From a virus, in the IMG/VR virus record IMGVR_UViG_3300043540_000944, positions 1 through 35,367 of that record: DNA of 35,367 bases. One strand, written 5' to 3'. Below are positions 1 through 8,179 of the stretch, in pieces (the first letter of the stretch is position 1; every line of letters starts with the position of its first letter). The position numbers were made by a program, and so were the translations under genes. The notes under the pieces were generated by a model. The model was not told the origin of the DNA. It searched no databases and saw only the letters and a list, made by a program, of their open reading frames with translations.

Positions 1-1050
1 TTGAAGAAGAGACCAATTCCTGCCACACGAGCAATCTCTGCCAAACGTCGGATGAAGTTGGCGAAGAAGTTCATTGAGAGAGAAGCAAGGCAAGAGGTTG
101 CTGAGAAAGTCCGGGTTTTAGAACCCGTTGAACCCGAAGTGAGTCACAGGAGACCACGCCCGGAACCCACTCCAGCGGTACCAGCAAGAGCCGTTGAGCC
201 TGTGGTGGTTGGAAATCTGCCCAAACACAAGCTCTTTTACGGTGACAACCTTGACGTTCTCAGGAAGAAGATTCCAGACGAGTCGGTTGACCTTTGCTAC
301 ATAGACCCGCCCTTCAATTCCAAGAGGAATTACAACCAGATTTACAACAACGTTGGGAAAGAAGACCGTGCTCAGGCTCAGGCTTTCACCGACACATGGA
401 CTTGGGACGACTTCGCACTTGCGGGATACAACGAGATTTTCACCAACGAAGGCGGACGCTTCACCAAGCAGACGATTGAATTGATTAAGGGTTTGAAGGC
501 GGTGCTTGGTGAGGGCAGTCTCATGGCGTACCTCATCAGCATCACGCTTCGGGCTGTTGAGATTCAGCGTGTGCTGAAAACCACCGGGAGCTTCTATCTC
601 CATTGCGACCCGACTGCCAGCCATTACCTCAAAGTCGTTCTTGATAGCGTGTTCTGTCCGATGGGTGGCACTTTTAACAACGAGATAGTGTGGCGTCGGA
701 CTGGTGCTCATGGGGCGAAGCGAAGCTTCGGCCCCATCCATGACACCCTGCTCTTCTACACAAAGAGTGCCAAGGACTTTTACTTCAATCAACTCAAGCG
801 TCCATACATGCTAGGGCACGTTGAGAGACGCTATACCAAGGATGAGAACGGCTACAAATTCACCAGTGGTGGCAACGTCCTTACGGGAGCCGGAGCAACC
901 AACGGAGAATCAGGCACCTACAACAAGATTCAAATTGTCACGATTAAGGAAATTATCGAAGAAGGAAAACGGCTGGACTTGCCGCTTAGCTTAGAGGTTC
1001 TGAGAAAAGCTGCTGCTCCAGTGAACGAGGAGCAATTACCGCTTCTTTAG
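1..1050 (+). CDS. DNA adenine methyltransferase, internally deleted
   Basis: A beta-group site-specific adenine methyltransferase would place N6-methyl marks on DNA. The reading has a target-base motif IV (DPPFN, about residues 102-106) after FYGDNLDVL, then the family block ending in YLHCDPTASHYLK. After GGNVLTGAGATNGESG (about residues 291-306) the protein jumps directly to KIQIVTIKEIIEEGKRLDLP and an EQLPLL end, which I recognise as the extreme C-terminus of much longer members. The region normally between them, with the TQKP segment and SAM-binding FxGxG motif I, is absent, so the enzyme is probably inactive. A basic N-terminal extension of about 75 residues precedes the catalytic part. 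The first codon is TTG at base 1, so the true start may lie upstream; an internal ATG is at 52. It faces the tail operon tail to tail. Confidence 0.75.
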   Translation: MKKRPIPATRAISAKRRMKLAKKFIEREARQEVAEKVRVLEPVEPEVSHRRPRPEPTPAVPARAVEPVVVGNLPKHKLFYGDNLDVLRKKIPDESVDLCYIDPPFNSKRNYNQIYNNVGKEDRAQAQAFTDTWTWDDFALAGYNEIFTNEGGRFTKQTIELIKGLKAVLGEGSLMAYLISITLRAVEIQRVLKTTGSFYLHCDPTASHYLKVVLDSVFCPMGGTFNNEIVWRRTGAHGAKRSFGPIHDTLLFYTKSAKDFYFNQLKRPYMLGHVERRYTKDENGYKFTSGGNVLTGAGATNGESGTYNKIQIVTIKEIIEEGKRLDLPLSLEVLRKAAAPVNEEQLPLL

Positions 1051-1238
1051 TTGTGACTTGGCTTGTAGAATCCCCCGCACCCCGCCACCAACTTCGGTGG
1101 AGAAGTGCGGGAGATGGTCACCTTCGCAGCCACCCCGCCACAAAGGGGACAAGGCAAACTCAGGGTTTGTTCGTCCGTCTGCCAGTTCAAAATCAGTTCA
1201 GTCTGCCACCCACAGTCGCAGATAAATTCTCGAATCAT
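1047..1238 (-). CDS. Small zinc-ribbon-like protein
   Basis: A 63-residue protein with CDC near the N-terminus (C7, C9), CPLCGG at 30-35 and a further Cys at 54, arranged like a small zinc ribbon. I cannot assign a partner or function. ATG at 1238 is preferred because it directly follows the stop of the upstream gene (1247) and has an AGAGAAG stretch just before it; an in-frame TTG at 1271 would give 11 more residues. It is the last gene of the long minus-strand structural block and meets the methyltransferase gene end to end, overlapping by four bases. Confidence 0.6.
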   Translation of the reverse strand: MIREFICDCGWQTELILNWQTDEQTLSLPCPLCGGVAAKVTISRTSPPKLVAGCGGFYKPSHN

Positions 1239-1246
1239 GGTCTTCT

Positions 1247-1771
1247 CTAAAAGAACATCAGGGATGAACAACTAGCTTTGGAGCCGCCAATCGTGTAGTA
1301 CACCGTTAGCCGGAAGTTACGAGCAAACGCATTTTGCGTGCTTCCCGTGTTATTGAATCCGCTCACAGAGAGCGATACGCCGAAGCTAGATGAGTTCACT
1401 TGAGTTGGTGTGATGGTTGCAGACCACACATCACCATCAGCACCGATGGTCGAATCCGCTCCGGATGACAACGGAAATGAGTCCGATTTAGTTGTCCCAC
1501 CAGTCACCCCTTGCAGCGTAAGCGTTCCCGAACCGCCACCTGAAGAGACGGTGTGGTAACGCCAGTACGTCAGTGCAACTCCTGTGATAGTTGCGTTCGT
1601 CGGAATGGAGAAGCCGAAGTTAGTAGCAGTCAGGGTGCCCGTGCTAAATCCGCCCGGTGAGCAAGCACATTGAGCATTGGTCGTGGTTGATGTCACTCCG
1701 GACACCACTGACCACGAGGGACTTCCCGAGGTCGAACCTGTCCCCGCTGTCTTTTGAACACTCGTACTCAT
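1247..1771 (-). CDS. Putative tail-fibre-associated beta-rich protein
   Basis: The 174-residue product is rich in Gly, Ser, Thr and alternating hydrophobic stretches, predicting an all-beta fold like virion fibre or receptor-binding domains. No catalytic motif is visible. It lies 9 bases after the fibre gene and in the same direction, at the end of the tail module, where host-range genes usually sit. The ATG at 1771 begins MSTSVQKT. A role as fibre tip or decoration protein is inferred from position and composition only. Confidence 0.55.
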   Translation of the reverse strand: MSTSVQKTAGTGSTSGSPSWSVVSGVTSTTTNAQCACSPGGFSTGTLTATNFGFSIPTNATITGVALTYWRYHTVSSGGGSGTLTLQGVTGGTTKSDSFPLSSGADSTIGADGDVWSATITPTQVNSSSFGVSLSVSGFNNTGSTQNAFARNFRLTVYYTIGGSKASCSSLMFF

Positions 1772-1780
1772 GAATAAGCC

Positions 1781-3214
1781 TTATGCGTATGGAACGCTGA
1801 CAATCAGCGTGATGTTGAGCCGCTTGCAGGTCGCCACTGAATTCAGGTTGAACTGAAGCTGGTCACCAGCGGATAGCGATGTGGAACCCCATGCACTGAT
1901 TGCGAGGTTCTGGTTCTTCTGTACGGAGCTAAGCGTGGGCTTATCCGTACCAGCGATGGACGATGTGGTTGGGAAGCCCGAATACGTTGAACGCAGAACG
2001 TCAACGACCGCAGAGCCAGAAGCGTCTGCCGTCAGCACCCAACCTGTGATGGTGCAAGCCACCGGGATGTTTATCTGACCGTAGTTGCCCGTGGTCGGTA
2101 CTGACCCGCTCCCGTCAATGACGTAATGGATGGCAGCGGTACGAGCCGGAAGCTGTGAAGTGGATGCTGTACCTGCAATATTGGTGAATGCAATTTGTGA
2201 GCCGTTGACTTGGTACTGTCCGGTAACGCTCAGATTCCCTTGGTCGGTGAACGTGATTCGGTCGGTGTCAGTTCCACCCGAACGGGTAGACATGTGGAGC
2301 TTCCAGCCCGTCCCATCACCGAAGTAGACACGCCCGGAATTCGGAGACCCGAAGCCACCAGCGAGAACGACCTTGTTGCCAATCGTGTTTCCGAGACCAG
2401 TAGTGCCGGAGATTGTCTGAATGGCAGTGAACACGTTCTGTGCAGCCAGTCTCGCCAATGTTGCGGTGTCGCTCAGGTCAGTGGACGCAGCCGGAATCGT
2501 TGGCTTGCCAGTCAAGTCGGCATAAGAACCAGACGTTGCCACGGTTGCCAGTGAAGACGTGTTCGCCTTCGCATCCAATGCAGCCTTCAGGTCAAGCTGG
2601 CTTGAAAGCGTTCCGGTGATGCTTCCCCATGTCGGTGCCCCAAGCGAAGAAGGCTTGTTGCTCAGGTCGTTGTAGTCTCCGGAGAAAGCCACAGTCTTCA
2701 AGGACGACGAGTTCACCTTGGCGGTCAGGTCGGCGACCAGCCCGGTGATGTCGGACTCGTAGAGTGTCACCGCTCCACTCTTGCCAGCCACGGTTGATAC
2801 ACCAGCGACAAGGGAGCCAATCTCCGGACGGTTAATCAGGTCGTTGTAGTCGCCTGTCTGAGCGACACGAGCCAGAACAATGGACGGGTTGGGGTTCACC
2901 GTCAACGGCGGATACGTGCTCAGGTCATAGTCGGTTGTGCTTCCAGTGAAGCTGTACGTTGCCGAAGCAACCAGCGTGTGGCTATCGTCAAAGAAGTCAA
3001 AGATGTAATACGTGTTCGCCGGGGTGATGGCGTCGTTCTTCCACAGTTGGAACGAGAACGAGTTGCCGACAACGGTGGTCGTCATCGTGGTGACGATGAT
3101 GCCCGTGCCAATGACCTTGGGAACGTTGTCCCCATAGCCAGCCAAAGTGACCGTGACATAACCATGTCCAGCCGTCCCCTGAACCGACTCATATTGTCCG
3201 TGTACTGTAATCAT
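1781..3214 (-). CDS. Tail fibre protein with repeated GDYxDLxxKP motifs
   Basis: A 477-residue fibre. Residues 1 to about 105 form a beta-rich module very similar to the free-standing protein encoded next door at 3224-3529, sharing NDxITPANTYY and YSFTGS. The middle carries at least three degenerate repeats of the fibre shaft type: GDYNDLINRPEI, GDYNDLSNKPS and GSYADLTGKPTIP. A beta-rich C-terminal half follows, including a segment resembling adhesin heads (GRVYFGDGTGWKL). Such proteins trimerise and attach the tail to the host surface. The gene follows the module gene by 9 bases. Confidence 0.8.
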   Translation of the reverse strand: MITVHGQYESVQGTAGHGYVTVTLAGYGDNVPKVIGTGIIVTTMTTTVVGNSFSFQLWKNDAITPANTYYIFDFFDDSHTLVASATYSFTGSTTDYDLSTYPPLTVNPNPSIVLARVAQTGDYNDLINRPEIGSLVAGVSTVAGKSGAVTLYESDITGLVADLTAKVNSSSLKTVAFSGDYNDLSNKPSSLGAPTWGSITGTLSSQLDLKAALDAKANTSSLATVATSGSYADLTGKPTIPAASTDLSDTATLARLAAQNVFTAIQTISGTTGLGNTIGNKVVLAGGFGSPNSGRVYFGDGTGWKLHMSTRSGGTDTDRITFTDQGNLSVTGQYQVNGSQIAFTNIAGTASTSQLPARTAAIHYVIDGSGSVPTTGNYGQINIPVACTITGWVLTADASGSAVVDVLRSTYSGFPTTSSIAGTDKPTLSSVQKNQNLAISAWGSTSLSAGDQLQFNLNSVATCKRLNITLIVSVPYA

Positions 3215-3223
3215 CCAAGCCTC

Positions 3224-3529
3224 TTACATCGGGGCAACGGTGGAGATGTCTACCGTGCCAGAACCCGTGAAGCTGTAGTTCGCCTGAGCCAGCAGATGAC
3301 CCGACTGGTCGTAGAACGAGAACGTGTAATAGGTGTTCGCAGGGGTGATGGAGTCGTTGGGGAACAAACTCACCGAGAACGACGAGCCAGTGGTGGTGGT
3401 CACGCTATTCACGACGATGATGCCCGTGCTTGGGACACGAGCCACGCCGGAATAGCCACCAAGCGTCACGACCACATAACCAGTGGACGCTCCGGAGATA
3501 GACTCAAAATTGCCAGTTACAGTCTTCAT
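3224..3529 (-). CDS. Stand-alone copy of the fibre N-terminal module
   Basis: A 101-residue protein alignable end to end with residues 1-105 of the following fibre protein: both have a xxTVxGxxES start, GYVxVTLxGY, STGIIV/GTGIIV, NDSITPANTYY and YSFTGS. This is a tandem gene duplication in which one copy stayed free and the other is fused to the fibre shaft. The ATG shares its A with the stop codon of the upstream membrane-protein gene (TAATG at 3529), so the two are translationally coupled. A role as fibre adaptor or attachment module is inferred. Confidence 0.65.
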   Translation of the reverse strand: MKTVTGNFESISGASTGYVVVTLGGYSGVARVPSTGIIVVNSVTTTTGSSFSVSLFPNDSITPANTYYTFSFYDQSGHLLAQANYSFTGSGTVDISTVAPM

Positions 3530-3972
3530 TACTTACCACCTTTGCCAGCCACTTGTTGCTCGTGCTGCTTCAACTCTTGCTGAACACCGTCAATCTTGTT
3601 TTCCAATCGCTTGTCGGTGTCCATCAATGTCTTCTGGACAGCTTGTTCGTCTTTATGGAAGTTGACCCACAGCGTGACACTCCAACCCGCAGAGGCAAGG
3701 ATTAAGGCAAGGACGAACCCGGTGACAGCCTTCTTCACTCTGCTGCTTCCTTTGTGCTCGTCATTTTCGGCTTCCAAGGTGTCTACACGCTTCAGAAGGC
3801 TTGGCACTCCGTTACCTGTAACGACGTGCTTCATGAGGGTTGACTGACCTTCTTCAATACGGGTCAGACGTTCAATGATTTCGTTGCTCTTGTCGATGAA
3901 TGAAACAAGTAGTTCGGAATGCATGGGGTCTACTTCTTCCTGAGGGATTAAATTGTCATTGCTGTCTTGCAT
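3529..3972 (-). CDS. Membrane protein with coiled coils on both sides
   Basis: A 147-residue protein with a heptad-rich N-terminal half (residues about 25-72), one transmembrane helix at about 82-104 and a charged coiled-coil C-terminus rich in Gln, Lys and Glu, ending KGGK. The single helix with long helical arms could suit a holin-like, spanin-like or tail-associated membrane protein. No lipobox is present, and a three-helix holin is already encoded at 22.7-23.1 kb. It sits between tail genes and couples by TAATG to the next gene. Function unassigned. Confidence 0.6.
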   Translation of the reverse strand: MQDSNDNLIPQEEVDPMHSELLVSFIDKSNEIIERLTRIEEGQSTLMKHVVTGNGVPSLLKRVDTLEAENDEHKGSSRVKKAVTGFVLALILASAGWSVTLWVNFHKDEQAVQKTLMDTDKRLENKIDGVQQELKQHEQQVAGKGGK

Positions 3973-3987
3973 TAGTGTTGCTTCCTG

Positions 3988-4317
3988 TTAACTTGAAATT
4001 CCGAACAGAGGCTCAATGGCGGTGAGCACATCCAGCAGTTGTGCCAGAGTCATACCGTCTGTGGCTCCTATTCCGGAGTAGGCATCTACCACTTGTTGTG
4101 GTAGTGGTGAATACATGTTGGGGATGACAACAACCCAATCGTCTGACTTAGCCGCTTCCAACTGGTGGAGGTCGGCACTCAGTTGCACGAGAGCGAAGCC
4201 TTCGTCCGTATCCGGATAGCGGGGGCAACGCCATGCATTGCCGTAGGCATTCGCAGCCGGAAGCAGGATGTTGTTCTCATCTCTGAAAAACTTTGAGAGT
4301 ACCCAAATGTTCTGCAT
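3988..4317 (-). CDS. Hypothetical tail-associated protein
   Basis: A 109-residue protein following the tail-tip gene by 9 bases. The C-terminal half contains DDWVVVIPNMYSPLPQQVV and DGMTLAQLLDVL, a pattern I have the impression of having seen in hypothetical proteins behind phage J-like genes, but I cannot name a family. No signal peptide, membrane segment or catalytic motif is evident. Its position between tail tip and fibres suggests a small tail-tip or fibre-assembly role. Confidence 0.5.
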   Translation of the reverse strand: MQNIWVLSKFFRDENNILLPAANAYGNAWRCPRYPDTDEGFALVQLSADLHQLEAAKSDDWVVVIPNMYSPLPQQVVDAYSGIGATDGMTLAQLLDVLTAIEPLFGISS

Positions 4318-4326
4318 GAAGATTCC

Positions 4327-4704
4327 TTAGCAAGCTGGCAGAGCAACGTTGTTGTGAATCAGCAACGGTGTGCCGTCTGCGAGGTAATAGTTCTGCTCGT
4401 CGTGCTCGTCGCTGTCCAAGCTGATGTTGATTCGTATTCCGTTGAAGCGGTCAACGGTGGCACCACTGGCTTGATAGGCTGGCTTCCATGTGCCTTCGTG
4501 CCAAATGGCTTCGCACGGGCTGACACGGTGACCGTCCACCATGCGCCAGACCGACGCTGGAACCGACGAGGTTTGAATGACACGGCGGTAAACGTCTTCA
4601 CCCGTGGTGAAGCACTTACCCTTGAGGTAATCGCCAACTTCCACGTCCTTAGCGGCAATCACACCCTTGGTCTTCTCCTCAACGAGTTCAGCCGCTTCAG
4701 GACA
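4327..4704 (-). other. Hint (intein-like) domain coding segment
   Basis: Codons for residues 1011-1135 of the tail-tip protein. What is seen: an N-terminal Cys after a Gly-rich linker, the AKDVEVGDYL pattern of Hint block A, and a C-terminal LIHNN with a hydrophobic strand before it. The usual TxxH of block B appears as SPCE, so the block B histidine seems missing. The residue after HN is Asn, not Cys/Ser/Thr, and only seven residues (NVALPAC) follow HN. These features match bacterial intein-like domains rather than a splicing intein. Whether it cleaves is unknown. Confidence 0.7.
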
Positions 4705-7700
4705 GGTCGGGTCACCGCCTGTACCACCGCCACCGGGATTGCCGGATGCAGCAGTCGCTTGAGCCACGAGGTTGACGGCAATTCGCCCGTCAAGCGACCG
4801 TTGGGCAGCAAGTAACGTGCTTGGCGAAGTCTGTGGAGGGTCAGGGTTAGTGAATTTAAGGGTGCCTGTCGCAACCTCAATGTACGGATAGATGTAGTAC
4901 GTCGTGCTTGAAGCCAATCCTGAATATGTCTTCGAACCAGCACCGATGGACAACGTGGAGCCGTCTGGACGCAGCAGCGACATGCTGGATACAGAGACCG
5001 TGATGGACGACGAAGTGTAGGTGACTGTCAGAGGGATGGCTTGGTTTGGAACGATACTTCCTTGGTTGTTCAGCACCGAAGACGTGAAGCTGCTGGCTGT
5101 CGTGCTTACTGTGTGCGAACCAACCGCCAACCAGTCGGAAGTCTTGCCCGACGCACGTACTGAACGGATTCTGGCGTTGTATTGCTGACCGCAGACCACC
5201 CCGCTGATGTAGCAGCGAGTAGCCGTGCCAGCCAACGTTGCAGCCGTTTGCCAATTGCCGTCTGGAATGTCGGTGTAGGCACTCGCTGTCGTTCCGTGTT
5301 CAAGCTGAGCACCCCAAGCGTAGACGCTGTAAGCACCCAATGCCGAACCCCACGGCGAACGTACCCACACAGTCAGTCCGTTGGTCGTATTCAGGTTGGC
5401 TGTGACTTGGTAACGCTGCCATGTGTTGTTGACAGTGACGATGGTGGAGTTGCCAGTCGTGTACGGGTGGTCTTCGATGACCAGTTCAACTTGGCATGTG
5501 GTTGCAGCCTTCAGATAGACGCTGAACACCATGTCCTGACTCTGAGCCGTCACAAGCGTGTCTTGGTGGAACCCACATGTGGTGTTCGCAGCTTTTGCCG
5601 GGAAGCTCAGCGTGTCAGCCGTAGTGCTTGCATCAGGAGCCGCTACGGTATCCGCCGTGACGGTGCATGTGGAAGCAATCAGCCAGTTGGGGTCGGTGAA
5701 GTCTTCGGTGGCGGGGATGAGGTTTTCGGTTCCGTCTCCCACCTTCTGAATCTGCACGGTAATCTTGCCGCCCGTGGTCACGAACGGGTCGTCAGGCTGG
5801 TTCCAAGTGGCAAGGATGCGTGGAATGACCACGCCATCTGTGCCAACCACGGCGGTCGCACTTCCGGAAGTCAGTTGGAGGTTCGAAGGTGCGTCAACTG
5901 CTGCTGCCAGAGCCGGGGACGGTGTATCTTCCATCCCACGCTCTTCAGCCGTGCTCCATGTGTAAACGGACGGGTCAGTTTCTACCACGTCCATCTCCAC
6001 GTACATGGTTGGAGCTTCGCCTTCTTTGTTCGAGTCTGCCTTGGTGACGAAGCGGGTGCTCCAGACTTCAAGGTTCTTATTGTCCCAACCCAACGTCGGG
6101 AAGCTCACCTGAATCACGTCCTGAGCCACGGCTTTGTAGGCACCCAACTTCATGGTCAGAGTGCCGGAGCCTTGCTGACGGTTACGCAGCAAGTAAATCT
6201 TCATGAGCCGTTGTACGGTAGCGACCGACTGAACGAACTGGTAGCGACGGTCGCCATACAGCTTCACGCCATTGTCAGCAGCAAGGTTCACATCGCTTGC
6301 ATAGCCGTGTGCAGCGTCTTGAGCGTACTCAGGAGCATCGCAAGGCTGGTACTGACCAGACCACACGCCATCGTGCTTGATGTTCGGGTTGGAGGTCGTC
6401 TCCGTGTACGGATAAACCGGGCTGACGTAGGTTGCACGAACAGCATTGTTGAGGTCACGGAGCTTACGCTTCGGAGTCCACTTCACCGAACCAATAATGT
6501 CGTTCTCATCGAAGCTCAGACCGGAGCCGTACCAAGCAGCGGGGATGATTCTCCACTTGCCACCACAGTACGAGATGCGACCTTCCATGCTCATCAGCAT
6601 CGAGTCAAGAATGTCGCCCGGTGTCGTAGAGGCTTGGAACGAGCCGTTGATGGTGTAACGCTTCTCGTATCCGGGCACAGCGGTTGCTATCCCACCGCAT
6701 TGCCAGACAATGTTGTGGTCGTTGGTGAACCCATTCAACGTGGTTGACCACGACGGGTGACTTGAACCAGAGGTTGGGTTCCCGGTATACGACCCGGTGT
6801 ATCCAACTACGGTCTGCTTCTTGCCGTTGCTGTCGGTAATAACCTGCCCGACCACATACGTCTTGTTGGCTTGCCACTGCGAAGACTGGCTACCGGATGC
6901 CAGTGGAACAAGCTCATCACAGATGTTGGCTGCTGCAATCAACTGGTCAATGTCAATCTCAGTCCATGTGCAGCCCACGCCGTACTCAGTGTTGGTTAGG
7001 AAGTCGGCGATGCAGAGAGCGGCGTTATCCGTCCAGACGTGGGTTGCAGGGTTCGGCGTTACGCCGTCACCAAGGTACTGAGCACCCAAGCGGGGGTCGT
7101 AGATGTCGCACTTGCCGTGGAGATTGACCTTCAACGTTGGAATGCCGCTGAACGATTCCGAAGTGTAGTTGGTGCGGAGATAGCTGGCACAGAGACCGTT
7201 CAGGGTGCAGGTTGAATCCCACTGCGGGAGATGGTCACCGGGAGATGACAGTTGAAGGTTGTACCCTTCGTACCCGCCGTACCACCACTGATGTTCAATG
7301 TAAGTTCCGATGGTGTCAGCACCCCAACGGTACTTGTTGCCAGCATCATCGGTACGCCATCCGCCAAGGACGTAGCCTGTCGTGCCATTCGTGAAGGTTG
7401 CTAACTTGCCGTCAATGTATACCTGCTCAAGTGACTTGCACGGGTGTGCAGCCCAAATCACTACTTGATGCAGAGCGTGAATGCCTTTATTTCCGCCTGT
7501 GTTTTGGAAGGCGATGGTGCCATTCACACGGGTCTGCCCGTAGACAATCTGCCATGATGCGGCTGGCTGTTTTGTACTGAATGAGTTCGCCTGACCGCCA
7601 CGGGTCTCTTCAGCGATGCCACTGATGGTGGTGCTGACACCCATGACGCCGAGCTTCAAGGCGAGTGCCGGGTTGACCGGAGCCAACAGAACGGCTCCAG

Positions 7701-7734
7701 CAATCATGGCTACGCCCATTACAATCTTCGCCAT
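4327..7734 (-). CDS. J-like tail tip/host specificity protein with C-terminal Hint domain
   Basis: Central tail-tip protein of 1135 residues, expected at the distal end of the tail tube to contact the host. A hydrophobic N-terminus (about 1-35) precedes the TxWQIVYGQTRVNG block typical of J-like proteins. Residues about 285-350 look like an inserted chitin-binding-type module (YVVGQVI, then HPSW and VWQCGG); 670-825 resemble a carbohydrate-binding jelly roll; fibronectin-III-like segments follow. After a GGGGTGG linker, residues 1011-1135 form an intein-like Hint domain: Cys1011, VEVGDYL, a degenerate B block (VSPCEAIWHEGTW) and NYYLADGTPLLIHNN, with HN at 1127-1128. The start at 7734 is fixed by a TAATG overlap with the preceding gene; an upstream in-frame start at 7764 would overlap it by 31 bases. 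Confidence 0.85.
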   Translation of the reverse strand: MAKIVMGVAMIAGAVLLAPVNPALALKLGVMGVSTTISGIAEETRGGQANSFSTKQPAASWQIVYGQTRVNGTIAFQNTGGNKGIHALHQVVIWAAHPCKSLEQVYIDGKLATFTNGTTGYVLGGWRTDDAGNKYRWGADTIGTYIEHQWWYGGYEGYNLQLSSPGDHLPQWDSTCTLNGLCASYLRTNYTSESFSGIPTLKVNLHGKCDIYDPRLGAQYLGDGVTPNPATHVWTDNAALCIADFLTNTEYGVGCTWTEIDIDQLIAAANICDELVPLASGSQSSQWQANKTYVVGQVITDSNGKKQTVVGYTGSYTGNPTSGSSHPSWSTTLNGFTNDHNIVWQCGGIATAVPGYEKRYTINGSFQASTTPGDILDSMLMSMEGRISYCGGKWRIIPAAWYGSGLSFDENDIIGSVKWTPKRKLRDLNNAVRATYVSPVYPYTETTSNPNIKHDGVWSGQYQPCDAPEYAQDAAHGYASDVNLAADNGVKLYGDRRYQFVQSVATVQRLMKIYLLRNRQQGSGTLTMKLGAYKAVAQDVIQVSFPTLGWDNKNLEVWSTRFVTKADSNKEGEAPTMYVEMDVVETDPSVYTWSTAEERGMEDTPSPALAAAVDAPSNLQLTSGSATAVVGTDGVVIPRILATWNQPDDPFVTTGGKITVQIQKVGDGTENLIPATEDFTDPNWLIASTCTVTADTVAAPDASTTADTLSFPAKAANTTCGFHQDTLVTAQSQDMVFSVYLKAATTCQVELVIEDHPYTTGNSTIVTVNNTWQRYQVTANLNTTNGLTVWVRSPWGSALGAYSVYAWGAQLEHGTTASAYTDIPDGNWQTAATLAGTATRCYISGVVCGQQYNARIRSVRASGKTSDWLAVGSHTVSTTASSFTSSVLNNQGSIVPNQAIPLTVTYTSSSITVSVSSMSLLRPDGSTLSIGAGSKTYSGLASSTTYYIYPYIEVATGTLKFTNPDPPQTSPSTLLAAQRSLDGRIAVNLVAQATAASGNPGGGGTGGDPTCPEAAELVEEKTKGVIAAKDVEVGDYLKGKCFTTGEDVYRRVIQTSSVPASVWRMVDGHRVSPCEAIWHEGTWKPAYQASGATVDRFNGIRINISLDSDEHDEQNYYLADGTPLLIHNNVALPAC

Positions 7735-8174
7735 TAGGCACCCACCTTCCATGCACGACGGCACTGCTTCACGGGGATTCGCTTCAAGCCTTCGGGGGAG
7801 ACGAACACTGCGTCTTTGCCGTTCATGTAGACGATGCCAAGAGCCACACCGAACTCACCGTCAAAGCACACAACATCGCCACGTTGAGCGAAAAGTGGTG
7901 AAGGCAGTTCAGGCATGTCGTTGGCTTTAGTCACGAACACAGCAACGTCTTCTACGGTCATGCCACCAGTTACGGTCTTAATGCGACGAGCAGCACCAAG
8001 CTCAGTCGTGTACTTGCCACGGAAGTCAGCAGCCAAGTCGCTGCCCGTCATAGCTTGAATGGCGTCACACACGAACAGAGCACAGTCGTTCTTCCCCCAC
8101 TCGAAGGGTTCATTCGCACGACCGTTCACAAAGTCGTTCAGTGCAACTTCCCATTTGTCCTGTCTTGTAATCAT
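7734..8174 (-). CDS. DUF6950/NlpC-P60-like tail assembly protein
   Basis: A 146-residue protein with the EWGKNDCALF motif (C31) followed by AMTGSD, the signature of DUF6950 proteins, which occupy the place of lambda gpK-like NlpC/P60 tail-tip peptidases. C31 is the likely nucleophile; the later QRGDVVCF segment matches the RGD strand of NlpC-like folds. A catalytic His is less clear. It probably acts in the tail tip, on cell-wall peptide or on assembly. It lies between the hub protein and J-like protein, with a TAATG overlap to the latter. Confidence 0.75.
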   Translation of the reverse strand: MITRQDKWEVALNDFVNGRANEPFEWGKNDCALFVCDAIQAMTGSDLAADFRGKYTTELGAARRIKTVTGGMTVEDVAVFVTKANDMPELPSPLFAQRGDVVCFDGEFGVALGIVYMNGKDAVFVSPEGLKRIPVKQCRRAWKVGA

Positions 8175-8179
8175 TTCGG

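Noticed and set aside
118-792. 224-codon minus-strand frame opposite the methyltransferase
   Set aside because: Antisense shadow of a recognised gene with no domain of its own.
3529-3972. Spanin or second holin
   Set aside because: One transmembrane helix and coiled coils fit loosely, but there is no lipobox or partner gene, and it lies among fibre genes, so the function is left open.
5182-6747. Open frame of 521 codons on the plus strand opposite the tail-tip gene
   Set aside because: Antisense to a well-supported gene, with low-complexity Val/Arg/Cys composition and no ribosome site; it is a shadow of the tail-tip codons.
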